From: Acidobacteriota bacterium
GTDB lineage: Bacteria > Acidobacteriota > Terriglobia > Terriglobales > Acidobacteriaceae
Direction: 5' to 3'
NCBI GenBank assembly: GCA_021846275.1
Contig: JAJZBZ010000001.1
Coordinates: 496,001-560,000, forward strand
DNA: 64,000 nucleotides
A program made the position numbers and the translations under genes. How positions within the stretch are numbered: position 1 is the first letter of the stretch; the number at the start of each line of letters is the position of its first letter. Positions 48,203-57,110 of this stretch are shown in pieces. The notes below the pieces were generated by a model. That model saw nothing but the letters and a program-made list of their open reading frames with translations, was not told the origin of the DNA and searched no databases.

Positions 48203-49144
48203 TTATTGTGAGGCCAGGCGCTCGGCGCGCCAGAGTGCGCCTTCGAGCGGGACGGTGGCTGTGGTGGCGACTTCGATGCCGGGTGCTGCGAATTGCAGCA
48301 GGCGCGTGAAGCGATCGAGGACGCGGGGAATTTTTTCGAGCACGCTGCCGGTCCAGGCTACAGGAATCTCGGACACGGAGATTTCGGCGACAGGAATTTC
48401 AATTTGCCGATGGGGATGGCGGCGGAGTTTTTCGCGGACGGCGAGGACAAAATCGGCGAGGTCGTCGGCGGCCTGATCGAGTACGCCCTGCGCGACGGCG
48501 TCGCCGTCTTCCGCCAGACGAGCGACGACGGGGGCGAGCGCGGCGAAGTCGGGGGCGGGTGTGGAGTTGCCAAATTGCACGAGGTCGCTGAGCGTGGGCG
48601 TCTGCCAGAGGGCGGAGACTTCGTCGAGGATGCGCGTGGGCTGTTCGCGGTCAAAGGCGCGCAGGGCGCGGCGAATGGCGTGGAGGCCGATCCAGTAGCC
48701 GGAGCCTTCGTCGCCGAGCGTGGAGCTGTAGCCGCCGGCGGATTCCTGCTGGCCGGTGGCGGTTCTGCCGATGCAGTTGGAGCCGGTACCTGCGATCTGG
48801 AAGATGCCCGGTCCGCCGTGAAAGGCCGCGTCGAGAGCGATGACCTCGTCGCCGACGATCTCGAATCGCTCGACGTGGAATTCGCGAAAGATGTCTTCGA
48901 TCCACTCGGCGACGCCGGGCAGGGAAGCGCTGGCGATGCCAGCGGAGGCGGCATCGAGCCGATGAATGTCGGCCTGGCTGTAGAGATCGCGCAGGAGGCT
49001 GCGAAGATTGGCGGCGGCCTGTTCGGGGCCGACGCGCAGGCGCTTGATGGAGCCGCATTGCGCGTGGGCGAGCGTCTGTGCGCCGCGACGGACGAGGCCG
49101 CGCGTGTTTGTGCCGCCTCCGTCAATGCCGAGAATGGTCTTCAA
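48203..49144 (-). CDS. BadF/BadG-family N-acetylglucosamine kinase
   Basis: A 313-residue ASKHA kinase: ILGIDGGGTNTRGLV (phosphate loop), GGPGIFQIAGTGSNCIGR and LGDEGSGYWIGLHAIRRAL. Members related to human NAGK phosphorylate GlcNAc to GlcNAc-6-P, fitting the adjacent convergent nagA. A short internal duplication occurs at about residue 242-256 (EIPVAEISVSEIPVA). Its ATG overlaps the stop of the upstream phosphodiesterase gene. Confidence 0.88.
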   Translation of the reverse strand: MKTILGIDGGGTNTRGLVRRGAQTLAHAQCGSIKRLRVGPEQAAANLRSLLRDLYSQADIHRLDAASAGIASASLPGVAEWIEDIFREFHVERFEIVGDEVIALDAAFHGGPGIFQIAGTGSNCIGRTATGQQESAGGYSSTLGDEGSGYWIGLHAIRRALRAFDREQPTRILDEVSALWQTPTLSDLVQFGNSTPAPDFAALAPVVARLAEDGDAVAQGVLDQAADDLADFVLAVREKLRRHPHRQIEIPVAEISVSEIPVAWTGSVLEKIPRVLDRFTRLLQFAAPGIEVATTATVPLEGALWRAERLASQ

Positions 49145-50529
49145 TGGGCCTGCTCCTGAGCGCGTGGCGCGGCGGTTTCTCCGTTGTCGCGCAGCGTGCC
49201 GGAGAGAATGTTCAGTTTACCGTCCAGCGGCGGCGCGGCGAGCGGAAGCGACAGGCCGAGCATATGGGCGATCCAGGGGTAAAGATTGACGTTTTCAAAG
49301 GGAGCGACGCGGCTTCCGGGTCGAATCTCAGGACCGGCGGCGAAGAAGCTGGCCTTCATCTGGGGCATGGTGAGCGGGTTGTAACCGTGAGAGCCGACGA
49401 CGGGCGGACGGTCAGGTTTTCCTCCTTGCGGGGCGCGCGCGCGAATGGCGTAAGGGCCGGTGGGAATGACGACCGGGTCGCCGGCGCGCGGGTTCTGATT
49501 GAAGTGGAGCGCGGCGGGAAGATTGCGCAGGCGATAGACCTGGAATTTGTCGGAGGCGTGTTTCAACTGGTCGTAGACGCGCTGGCGGTCGGCCTCCGTG
49601 TTGCCGTAGAGCAGCGGGCCGTCGGTCTGGAATCCGGTGAGATCGGCGTAGTCGCTGAGCGTGACCCATTTGTCGTCAGTTTGAACCATGCCGTGGTCGC
49701 TGACGACGACGAGATCGATGGGCAGGCCGGTGGCGGCGAGGGCGTGGCGAAGCTGGCCGATGAGCTGGTCGAGATGGTGGATGGCGGCGCGGGTTTGCGG
49801 CGCGTCGGGGCCGTAGGCGTGGCCGGCGTGGTCAGCGTCAGAGAAGTAAACAGTGATGAAGTGAGGCCGCGTCGCGGGTGGTTCGCGGAGCCAGCGAACG
49901 ACCTGATCGACGCGCAGGGATTCGTCGATGTGGTCGTCGAAACGAAGGTATTCGGAGGGACGTTCGGAGGCGATTTTTGCCTCGGAGCCGGGCCAGAAAA
50001 GACAGGCCGTGCGCATGCCCTGGGATTCGGCAAGGGACCAGAGCGGAACGCCGCTATACCAGCTGCCGTCGGTGACGGCCTGCTGGTCGCGGATCGAGTA
50101 GGCGTCTGGCTTGCCAGCGGCGGCGCGCGCGGGATCAAGGAAGCTGTTGGCGACGATGCCGTGATGCTCGGGGTAAAGGCCGGTGATGAGCGAGAGATGG
50201 TTGGGGAAGGTGAGCGAGGGATAGCTGGGCAGCATGCCGTCGGGTGCCCAGACGCCGTCGCGACCGAGGCGAAGCAGATTTTCGGCGTGGTCGCGCGCGG
50301 CGTAGTCCCAGCGGAAGCCGTCGAGCGAGACGAGGACGACGTAGGGAGCGCGCTGGGCGGCGACGGAGTTGGGGCCGTGGTCGGAGTGGAGGATGGGTAG
50401 TGCGGGAGCGGTTGTGGGCTGGGCAGTGAGGCTGAGAGCGGCGAGAAAAAGCAGCGACGCGACGGCCAGCAGGAATCGGGTGGAAATGCGCACGCTGGTT
50501 CGCTCCTGCGTGGCAACGGAGTGGGACAT
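49141..50529 (-). CDS. Exported nucleotide pyrophosphatase/phosphodiesterase family protein
   Basis: A 462-residue alkaline-phosphatase-superfamily enzyme of the NPP type with a signal peptide (STRFLLAVASLLFLAALSLTAQ). Metal and nucleophile motifs: VVLVSLDGFRWDY, PSYPSLTFPNHLSLITGLYPEHHG (threonine nucleophile), VYFSDADHAGHAYG, VVVSDHGM and VVGSHGYNP. Probably periplasmic, splitting nucleotide-sugar or other phosphodiester bonds. It is translationally coupled to the GlcNAc kinase, so it may release amino sugar phosphates or nucleosides from UDP-sugars; inference only. Confidence 0.9.
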   Translation of the reverse strand: MSHSVATQERTSVRISTRFLLAVASLLFLAALSLTAQPTTAPALPILHSDHGPNSVAAQRAPYVVLVSLDGFRWDYAARDHAENLLRLGRDGVWAPDGMLPSYPSLTFPNHLSLITGLYPEHHGIVANSFLDPARAAAGKPDAYSIRDQQAVTDGSWYSGVPLWSLAESQGMRTACLFWPGSEAKIASERPSEYLRFDDHIDESLRVDQVVRWLREPPATRPHFITVYFSDADHAGHAYGPDAPQTRAAIHHLDQLIGQLRHALAATGLPIDLVVVSDHGMVQTDDKWVTLSDYADLTGFQTDGPLLYGNTEADRQRVYDQLKHASDKFQVYRLRNLPAALHFNQNPRAGDPVVIPTGPYAIRARAPQGGKPDRPPVVGSHGYNPLTMPQMKASFFAAGPEIRPGSRVAPFENVNLYPWIAHMLGLSLPLAAPPLDGKLNILSGTLRDNGETAAPRAQEQAH

Positions 50530-50639
50530 GACGGTGCCTCAAGGGGAAGATTAGCAGACGGCTCAACGGATGAGGGTGTGAGATGTCGCGCTTGCAGGCG
50601 ATCGTGCGCGCGGGGTTGGAAGTGGTGTAGGATTCGTGC

Positions 50640-52043
50640 ATGTTTGCGTATCGATTTTTTCTTCGCGTCAGTTGTGTGCTGGCGCTGTCGATGGCTTTCG
50701 TTGGATGGAGCCAGGGCAGTTCGCGTCCGCTGGCGGCGACGCCGCCGATGGGATGGAATAGTTGGGATGCCTATGGGCTGACGATCACGGAAGCGCAGTT
50801 TCGGCGGAACGTGACGGTGCTGGCGGGAATGCGCGCGCTGGGCTGGAAGTATGCGGTGATCGACGAGGGCTGGTATATGCGCGATCCGATGGCGTCAGGG
50901 GCTGCGGCGCAGCATTTTGTGCTGGACGGGCATGGTCGGCTGATTCCCGCGCCGGGGCGATTTCCTTCGGCGGCAGGCGGTGCTGGATTGAAGCCGATTG
51001 CCGACTGGGTGCATGCGCAGGGGCTGCTGTTCGGGATTCATCTGGTGAGGGGAATTCCGCGCGAGAGCGTGCGGCGGAATCTGCCGATTGCCGGATCGCA
51101 GTTCACGGCTGCCGAGGCCGGCGACGTGAGCGATGTGTGTCCGTGGGACGATGGCAACTACGGCGTGCGCGACAACGCGGCCGGGCAGGCGTGGTACGAC
51201 TCGATGATCTCGCTCTACGCATCGTGGGGCGTGGATTTTCTGAAGGTGGATTGCATCTCCGACCATCCGTACAAGGCGACGGAGATTCGCCAGATTGCGA
51301 CGGCGATCAGGAAGACGGGTCGCCCGATTGTGCTGAGCCTTTCGCCGGGACCGACGGCGCTTGGCCATGCCGCGGAGGTGGCGAAGTATGCGCAGATGTG
51401 GCGGATTTCCGATGACCACTGGGATGTGTGGTCGCATGTGCCGCAGGCGGGTCAGGGGGAGTTTCCACTGGGGACGCGGCAGGCGTTTGATCGGCTGGCG
51501 GAGTGGAACAAGTGGGCCGGAGCCGGACACTGGCCGGATGAGGACATGCTGCCGTTTGGCGATCTGGAGCCGCATCCGGGCTGGGGCAAGCCGCGGGAAT
51601 CACGACTGACGCATGACGAAGAGCAGACGGAGTTCACGCTGTGGGCGGTGGCGCGTTCGCCGCTGATTCTGGGCGCGAATCTCACAAATCTGGACGCGTT
51701 CACGCGCGGGCTGGTCGGAAATTCGTTGCTGATTGCGCTGAATCAGCGCGGGGATGGTGCGCCGGTGAATACGCTGCCGGCCGAGTGGAAGAATCTGCGC
51801 TGCTGGGAATCGACGATTGCTTCCGGTCGCTTTGCCGGGCGGTATCTGGCGCTGTTTAACGTTGGCGACGAGCAGCAGTCGGTGCGGCTCGATGCGTCGG
51901 CGATGCGGACGCTTGCGCCGGGAATGACGCGGGTGCGCGAGATGGGAACCGGTCGCGCGTGGTCGGCGAAGACCGGCGGCAGCATTGCGCTGCCCGCGCA
52001 TGGGAGCGCTGTGGTGCGGCTGGAATCTGGCAGTATGCAGTGA
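50640..52043 (+). CDS. Exported GH27 alpha-galactosidase
   Basis: A 467-residue protein with a signal peptide (FFLRVSCVLALSMAFVGWSQG) and a GH27 barrel: PPMGWNSWDAYG, YAVIDEGWY, FGIHLVRGIPR, GVDFLKVDCIS (nucleophile D), WRISDDHWD (acid/base D) and GHWPDEDMLPFG, followed by a beta-sandwich domain. It probably removes alpha-galactose from plant-type oligosaccharides or galactomannan. TAGGAT ends six bases before the ATG. The NPP gene is divergent, with 110 bases between them. Confidence 0.92.
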   Translation: MFAYRFFLRVSCVLALSMAFVGWSQGSSRPLAATPPMGWNSWDAYGLTITEAQFRRNVTVLAGMRALGWKYAVIDEGWYMRDPMASGAAAQHFVLDGHGRLIPAPGRFPSAAGGAGLKPIADWVHAQGLLFGIHLVRGIPRESVRRNLPIAGSQFTAAEAGDVSDVCPWDDGNYGVRDNAAGQAWYDSMISLYASWGVDFLKVDCISDHPYKATEIRQIATAIRKTGRPIVLSLSPGPTALGHAAEVAKYAQMWRISDDHWDVWSHVPQAGQGEFPLGTRQAFDRLAEWNKWAGAGHWPDEDMLPFGDLEPHPGWGKPRESRLTHDEEQTEFTLWAVARSPLILGANLTNLDAFTRGLVGNSLLIALNQRGDGAPVNTLPAEWKNLRCWESTIASGRFAGRYLALFNVGDEQQSVRLDASAMRTLAPGMTRVREMGTGRAWSAKTGGSIALPAHGSAVVRLESGSMQ

Positions 52044-52091
52044 GCGGGGAATTTCCGCGCGGGTCGTGCGACGGTGACAGCGCGGTGGCGC

Positions 52092-52130
52092 AAAAACGCG
52101 AGGCAGCCTTTGCGGGCTGCCTCGCGTTGG
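52092..52130. terminator. Rho-independent bidirectional terminator
   Basis: A perfect 12-bp stem (CGCGAGGCAGCC at 52097-52108 with its complement at 52115-52126) encloses the loop TTTGCG. On the minus strand it is followed by TTTTT (52092-52096), a strong terminator for ilvE; on the plus strand TTGGTTT follows, weaker, for the alpha-galactosidase gene. Confidence 0.88.
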
Positions 52131-52142
52131 TTTGCGCTCCGC

Positions 52143-53087
52143 TCAGGCTCCGACGGTTTCTGATGCGCTGACCTGGACGGGAGTGAGCCAGCCGAAGCGG
52201 TCGGGCTTGAGGCCGTTGGCGATGCCGAAGAATTCATCTGCGATCTGCTGGCTGATGGGGCCGGGATTTCCGTCGCCGATGAGAATGCGGTCAATGGAGC
52301 GGATGGGCGAGACTTCGGCGGCGGTTCCGGTGAAGAAGACTTCGTCGGCGATGTAGAGCATTTCGCGCGGAATGGACTGCTCGACGACGGGCAGGCCGAG
52401 ATGGCGCGCGAGCGTGAGGACGGAGTCGCGCGTGATGCCGGAGAGCGCGGAGTTGGCCAGCGGCGGCGTGTAAAGGACTCCGCTGCGCACGAGGAAGATG
52501 TTTTCGCCGGAGCCTTCCGAGACGAGACCGTTCACGTCGAGTCCGATGCCCTCGGCGTAGCCGTTGGCTTCGGCCTCCATGCGGATCAACTGCGAGTTCA
52601 TGTAGTTGGCTCCGGCCTTGGCGAGCGAGGGCATGGTATTGGGCGCGAGACGATTCCAACTGCTGACGCAGACGTCTGCGCCGCCATGACCGCCGGCGAC
52701 GTATTTGCCCCAGGGAAAGTTGGCGATGAAGAGATCGACGGGCGAGCTGAGCGGGTTGACGCCGATCTCGCCGAAGCCGCGCATGGCGATGGGGCGGATG
52801 TAGCAGGGGGCGACGCCGTTGGCCTCGACGGTTTCGACGACGGCTGCGCAGAGTTCGTCGAGGTTGTAGGGGATGGGCATGCGGTAGATCTTGGCGGAAT
52901 CGAGGAGGCGCTGCATGTGCTCGGGCAGGCGGAAGATGGCCGCGCCGGCGGGCTGCGTGTAGCAGCGGATGCCTTCAAAGACGCTGGAACCGTAATGGAC
53001 GACGTGGCTCATGACGTGAATCGTCGCCTGCTCCCAGGGAATCAGGCTGCCGTTGCGCCATATTTTTTCTGTTGGCTGGAGGGGCAT
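52143..53087 (-). CDS. ilvE: Branched-chain amino acid aminotransferase
   Basis: A fold-type IV PLP enzyme transferring amino groups for Leu, Ile and Val. The 314-residue protein has HYGSSVFEGIRCY, YIRPIAMRG, AKAGANYMNSQL (PLP lysine), GLVSEGSGENIFLV and the C-terminal EVFFTGTAAEVSPI. AGGAG lies about 15 bases before the ATG. It ends at a strong terminator shared with the convergent alpha-galactosidase gene. The 270-base region upstream contains no gene. Confidence 0.96.
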   Translation of the reverse strand: MPLQPTEKIWRNGSLIPWEQATIHVMSHVVHYGSSVFEGIRCYTQPAGAAIFRLPEHMQRLLDSAKIYRMPIPYNLDELCAAVVETVEANGVAPCYIRPIAMRGFGEIGVNPLSSPVDLFIANFPWGKYVAGGHGGADVCVSSWNRLAPNTMPSLAKAGANYMNSQLIRMEAEANGYAEGIGLDVNGLVSEGSGENIFLVRSGVLYTPPLANSALSGITRDSVLTLARHLGLPVVEQSIPREMLYIADEVFFTGTAAEVSPIRSIDRILIGDGNPGPISQQIADEFFGIANGLKPDRFGWLTPVQVSASETVGA

Positions 53088-53357
53088 GATTTTTGTTGTA
53101 CTCCTGTGGCTGAATCGAAAACGCGATTCGGCACGGCTTAGGGTATCGCGAATCGGGAGGGATTGTCACGGTTGCAGGGGGGGATTGGGCGGCAGAGAAT
53201 GGGCGCGCGATCGAATATGGGAACTGGCTGGGAACCGGGCGCGGCGAAGTACAATCGGGAGGTTGATTCGGGATCAAGCAGGGTAGTCTGTGCGATCTGG
53301 TTTCGGGACGGATTTTCGCGGCCAGGTCATGGTGCGGTTTCACGAAAGGAACGAACG

Positions 53358-54269
53358 GTGAAACGGATTCTGGGCATGGGCGAGTTGTTGTGGGACATGC
53401 TTCCGACGGGGCCGCAACTGGGCGGCGCGCCTGCGAATTACAGCGTGATGGCGGCGCGGCTGGGCAATGAAGCGACGATCCTGAGCCGGGTGGGCGAGGA
53501 CGCGCTGGGCGAGCAGACGCTCGCATTGCTGCGGCGGTTTCCGGTGAATGCGCGCCTGGTGCAGCGGGACTCCGCGCACGAGACCGGGCGCGTGACCGTG
53601 GAGCTGGCCGATGGGCAGCCGAGCTATGTGATTCATGCTCCGGCGGCGTGGGATTTTCTGGCCGAGACGCCGGAGTGGGTCGAGGCTGCGCACCAGGCGG
53701 AGGCGATCTGCTTTGGGTCGCTGGCGCAGCGCAATGCGGTTTCGCGGGCGACGATCCTGGCGATTGTGCGGGCGACGCCGGAGAGATGCGAGCGGATTTT
53801 TGACGTGAATCTGCGCGAGCCGTTCTACGGCGCGGAGGTTTTGCACGCTTCGCTGGGGCTGGCGTCTGTGGTGAAGATGAACGATGCGGAGGTGCCGCGT
53901 GTGATGGAGCTGCTGGGCTTGTCGGCAGGTGATTCGGCAGAGCCATTGCGGGCCGCTGCGGGTGCGCTGCTGAGTGCGTATCCCGAACTGCGATTGGTGG
54001 CCGTGACCTGCGGCGGCGAGGGCAGTCTGCTGGTGAGCCGGACTGATTGGCATCGGCATCGCGGAGTGTCGGCGCGGGTGGTGGATACGATTGGCGCGGG
54101 CGATGCGTTTACGGCGGCGATGACGCACTATTTGCTGCGCGAGGCTCCGCTGAGCGTGCTGAACGAGGCGGGCAATCGCTGGGGCGGCTACATTGCCTCG
54201 CAGGCTGGGGCGATGCCGCCGATTCCGGACGAGACGATTGCACGGCTGCGGCGGGAGATTGAAGACTGA
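53358..54269 (+). CDS. PfkB-family carbohydrate kinase, fructokinase-like
   Basis: A 303-residue ribokinase-fold enzyme: LGMGELLWDMLPTGPQLGGAPANYSVMAARLG near the N-terminus (sugar-binding GGAPAN) and VVDTIGAGDAFTAAMTHY (anion hole and catalytic D). The GGAPAN form is typical of fructokinases. GTG 53358 is preferred: AAAGGA lies seven bases before it and homology starts there, although the frame is open to 53163. It converges with the aldo/keto reductase 15 bases away. Confidence 0.88.
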   Translation: MKRILGMGELLWDMLPTGPQLGGAPANYSVMAARLGNEATILSRVGEDALGEQTLALLRRFPVNARLVQRDSAHETGRVTVELADGQPSYVIHAPAAWDFLAETPEWVEAAHQAEAICFGSLAQRNAVSRATILAIVRATPERCERIFDVNLREPFYGAEVLHASLGLASVVKMNDAEVPRVMELLGLSAGDSAEPLRAAAGALLSAYPELRLVAVTCGGEGSLLVSRTDWHRHRGVSARVVDTIGAGDAFTAAMTHYLLREAPLSVLNEAGNRWGGYIASQAGAMPPIPDETIARLRREIED

Positions 54270-54284
54270 GCGGGGAATTTGCCG

Positions 54285-55271
54285 TTAGCGGTTGACCATG
54301 CGCATGGTCACCTCCGGGTAGCGCGCGCCGCGAGCGGCCTGCGGCGGCAGTATCCGATCGATGGCCGCGATTTCCGCTGCGCTGAGCGTGACATCCAGTG
54401 CTCCGATGTTCTGTTCGAGCCAGGGGATTCGCTTGGTGCCGGGGATGAGGAAGATGTCTTCGCCCTGAGCGAGGAGCCAGGCGAGCGCGATCTGCGCGGC
54501 GGTCGAGGATTTTCTGGCTGCGAGCGATTCGAGATGATCGACGAGCGCGCGATTGGCGGCGAAGTTTTCCGCCTGAAAGCGGGGATGATTGCGGCGCGTG
54601 TCGGTGGGGTCGAGGTCTTCCGGTGCGCGGAAGCGTCCGGTGAGGAATCCGCGGCCCAGTGGACTGTAGGCGACAAAGGCGATGCCCAATTCGCGGACGA
54701 GCGGCAGAATCTCCGGCTCCGGGTCGCGCGTCCAGAGCGAGTACTCGGTCTGGAGCGCGGCGATGGGGTGAGTCGCGTGGGCGCGGCGGATCGTCGCGGG
54801 AGCGGCTTCGGACAGGCCGAGAAAACGGACCTTGCCCTCGCGGACCAGCTCGGCCATTGCGCCGACGGTCTCTTCGATGGGAGTTTCGGGATCGACGCGG
54901 TGCTGGTAGTAGAGGTCGATGGTCTCAACGCCCAGTCGGCGCAGGCTTGCTTCGCACGAGCGGCGAACGTAATCGGGCGTGCCGCAGACGCCGAGCGGCG
55001 CGCCGGTTTCCGAACGGCGAATGCCGAATTTGGTGGCCAGGAAAACCTGCTCGCGCCGTCCGCGAATGGCCTTGCCGACGAGTTCTTCGTTGCGTCCGAG
55101 GCCGTACATGTCGGCGGTATCGAGAAACGTGCTGCCCAGGTTGAGCGCGCGATGGATGACGCCGATGGCCTCGTTTTCATCGCCGGGAACATAAAAGTCG
55201 GACATGCCCATGCAGCCGAGGCCGATGCGCGGGATGGAAATGCCGGTGCGAGCGAATGGAGCCAGACGCAT
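54285..55271 (-). CDS. Aldo/keto reductase
   Basis: A 328-residue NADPH-dependent (beta/alpha)8 reductase of the YajO/AKR13 type: [32 protein letters not shown] (catalytic D and Y), ATKFGIRR (K), [21 protein letters not shown] (H) and [12 protein letters not shown]. The substrate is not predictable. It is divergent from the GntR/LacI-type regulator, with a palindrome in the ~200-base shared region, so it may be under that regulator's control. Confidence 0.92.
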   Translation of the reverse strand: MRLAPFARTGISIPRIGLGCMGMSDFYVPGDENEAIGVIHRALNLGSTFLDTADMYGLGRNEELVGKAIRGRREQVFLATKFGIRRSETGAPLGVCGTPDYVRRSCEASLRRLGVETIDLYYQHRVDPETPIEETVGAMAELVREGKVRFLGLSEAAPATIRRAHATHPIAALQTEYSLWTRDPEPEILPLVRELGIAFVAYSPLGRGFLTGRFRAPEDLDPTDTRRNHPRFQAENFAANRALVDHLESLAARKSSTAAQIALAWLLAQGEDIFLIPGTKRIPWLEQNIGALDVTLSAAEIAAIDRILPPQAARGARYPEVTMRMVNR

Positions 55272-55403
55272 TGGATCACCTCACTGGCGACAGTGTACTG
55301 CGCGGGCGGTCCGGGGTGGTAGTTCCAGAGAGCAAGGGAAAAATCCGAAGACGGGTTGTGTTTGGCAAGACAAATTTATGCTAATATGTAAATACCATTA
55401 GAC

Positions 55404-55425
55404 AGACATTTGAATTCGTTTGTCT
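55404..55425. promoter_or_regulatory. Candidate operator for the adjacent GntR/LacI-type regulator
   Basis: AGACA (55404-55408) and TGTCT (55421-55425) form outer arms, and GAATTC (55412-55417) the centre, of a 22-base imperfect palindrome 45 bases before the regulator start. A second AGACAAA at 55368-55374 mirrors TTTGTCT at 55419-55425. The surrounding DNA is AT-rich compared with the chromosome. Confidence 0.5.
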
Positions 55426-55469
55426 CGTCGACTTATTTGCAGGCGAAATAGAGGAAAAATCTGCGGAAG

Positions 55470-56708
55470 ATGGAAATTTCAGATTGGAAGGATGGAGCAG
55501 TGGAAGAGAATTTCAGGGAAAACAAGGGGAAATCGATACCGAAGCATCAGGTGATCTTTGAGTACCTGCATAGCCGCATTCTCGCGGGCGTGTACAAGCC
55601 GGGTGACCGTTTGCCGAGCGAGGCCGAGCTGGGCAAGACATTTGATGCTTCACGGATCACCGTGGCCAAGGCTGTTCTGGAGCTTCAGCGGATGAGCCTG
55701 GTGACGCGACGGCCGGGAGCCGGGACGCATGTGACGAGCAGGCGGCAGGCGACGGGATACACGCTGGGGCTGCTGATTCCGGAGCTTGGGCGGACGGAGA
55801 TTTTCGAGCCGATCTGCCACGGGATGATGCGTTCGCCATTTGCGCGTCCGGATTCGCTGTTGTGGCCGAGTGTTTCGCGCGGTGCAGCGACGGGAGTTGC
55901 TGCGTCGCAGGCGACGGACAGGGAGGCGATCGAGCAGGCCGAGCACATGGCGCAATACTTTATCGCGCAGCAGGTGGCGGGAGTGTTTTTTGCGCCGCTG
56001 GAACTGGTGGCGGGCATGGACGCGGCGAATCGGAAGATCATGCGGATGCTGGAGCGGGCGCGGCTGCCGATGGTGCTGCTGGATCGCAGCTATCTGCCGT
56101 ATCCGGAGAGTTCGGCGCATGATCTGGTGGGCATTGATAATCGTCGTACGGGATTTCGGATCACGCAGCATCTGGCACAGAGTGGGGCGACTCGGCTGCT
56201 GTTTTTTGCGGAGCCGAATTCAGCCTCGACGGTGGAGGCGCGCATTGCCGGCTTTCTGGAGGCCGCGCGGCAGGAAAAGATCGAAGCGCCGAAGGTGAGA
56301 GTGGCGCACGCGCAGGATCAGCAGGCGGTGCGGCGGATTCTGGATGAGACGGCACCGGATGGCATTGTCTGCGCCAATGATGCAACGGCGGCGCGGCTGA
56401 TGCAGATGCTGATTGCACTGGGTCGCAGCATTCCGGAGGAGATTCGCATTGCGGGCATAGACGATGTGAGCTACGCGGGACTGTTGCCGGTGCCGCTGAC
56501 GACGATGCGGCAGGACTGCAATGCGATTGGCGTGATTGCGATGGCGACGATGCTGGAGCGGCTGGAGCATCCGGAACTGCCGACGCGGGAGATTCTGTTG
56601 CCGACCCAACTGGTGGTGCGGGATTCGTGCGGGAGCAGGTCTGGCAAGAGCGCTGCGGCGTTTGCGGCCGGGCACATTCCGGCGGCGCTCGCAACGGCTG
56701 AGGAGTGA
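55470..56708 (+). CDS. GntR-type DNA-binding / LacI-type sensor transcription regulator
   Basis: A 412-residue regulator with a GntR winged helix at residues ~22-90 (IFEYLHSRILAGVYKPGDRLPSEAEL, SRITVAKAVLELQRMSLV) followed by a periplasmic-binding-protein-like sensor (YTLGLLIPELG, VGIDNRRTGFRITQHLAQSGATRLLFF, PDGIVCANDATAARLM, RIAGIDDVSYAGLLPVPLTT). This is the AraR layout, which usually responds to a sugar. Neighbouring kinase and reductase genes suggest carbohydrate control. The ligand is unknown. Confidence 0.92.
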   Translation: MEISDWKDGAVEENFRENKGKSIPKHQVIFEYLHSRILAGVYKPGDRLPSEAELGKTFDASRITVAKAVLELQRMSLVTRRPGAGTHVTSRRQATGYTLGLLIPELGRTEIFEPICHGMMRSPFARPDSLLWPSVSRGAATGVAASQATDREAIEQAEHMAQYFIAQQVAGVFFAPLELVAGMDAANRKIMRMLERARLPMVLLDRSYLPYPESSAHDLVGIDNRRTGFRITQHLAQSGATRLLFFAEPNSASTVEARIAGFLEAARQEKIEAPKVRVAHAQDQQAVRRILDETAPDGIVCANDATAARLMQMLIALGRSIPEEIRIAGIDDVSYAGLLPVPLTTMRQDCNAIGVIAMATMLERLEHPELPTREILLPTQLVVRDSCGSRSGKSAAAFAAGHIPAALATAEE

Positions 56709-56720
56709 TTCTGCGCTGAG

Positions 56721-57083
56721 TTACTGCGCGACGGGAGCTGCGGGCCGGAAGTGAGGATGGGAGCGCAGCCAGGCGACCAGGTCTGCGACTTCATCGGGCT
56801 TGAGGGAATCGCCGAAGGCGGGCATTTTGGCTCCGCCGTTTTCGATCTGCAGGGCAATGCGTGAGCCGCGCCAGCGCCACCAGCCGAGGTGGGTGAGCGC
56901 GGGGCCTTTGGGCGTTCCCTGCGCCTGTTTGCCGTGGCAGTAGGCACAGCCTTTTTCAGCGTAGAGCGCGGCACCGGACTGGATCCGCTGCGCGTGCGTG
57001 AGGGAGTGGGCCGTCGCGCAGGAACAGACAGCGAGAACGAGCAGAGTGAAAGCAGTTTGAGGCCGACGGCGGACGATTCGCAT
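56721..57083 (-). CDS. Small exported cytochrome c
   Basis: A 120-residue protein with an N-terminal signal (FTLLVLAVCSCATAHS) and a single class I cytochrome c domain: haem site CAYCHG, then KMPAF with the axial methionine and EVADLVAWLRSHP. ATG 57083 is chosen; GTG 57107 is an in-frame alternative with no better ribosome-binding site. It lies 27 bases downstream of the multihaem gene and is probably co-transcribed as its electron-transfer partner. Confidence 0.9.
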   Translation of the reverse strand: MRIVRRRPQTAFTLLVLAVCSCATAHSLTHAQRIQSGAALYAEKGCAYCHGKQAQGTPKGPALTHLGWWRWRGSRIALQIENGGAKMPAFGDSLKPDEVADLVAWLRSHPHFRPAAPVAQ

Positions 57084-57110
57084 GGTCAGAAACAGTTTAC
57101 CGAACACACG

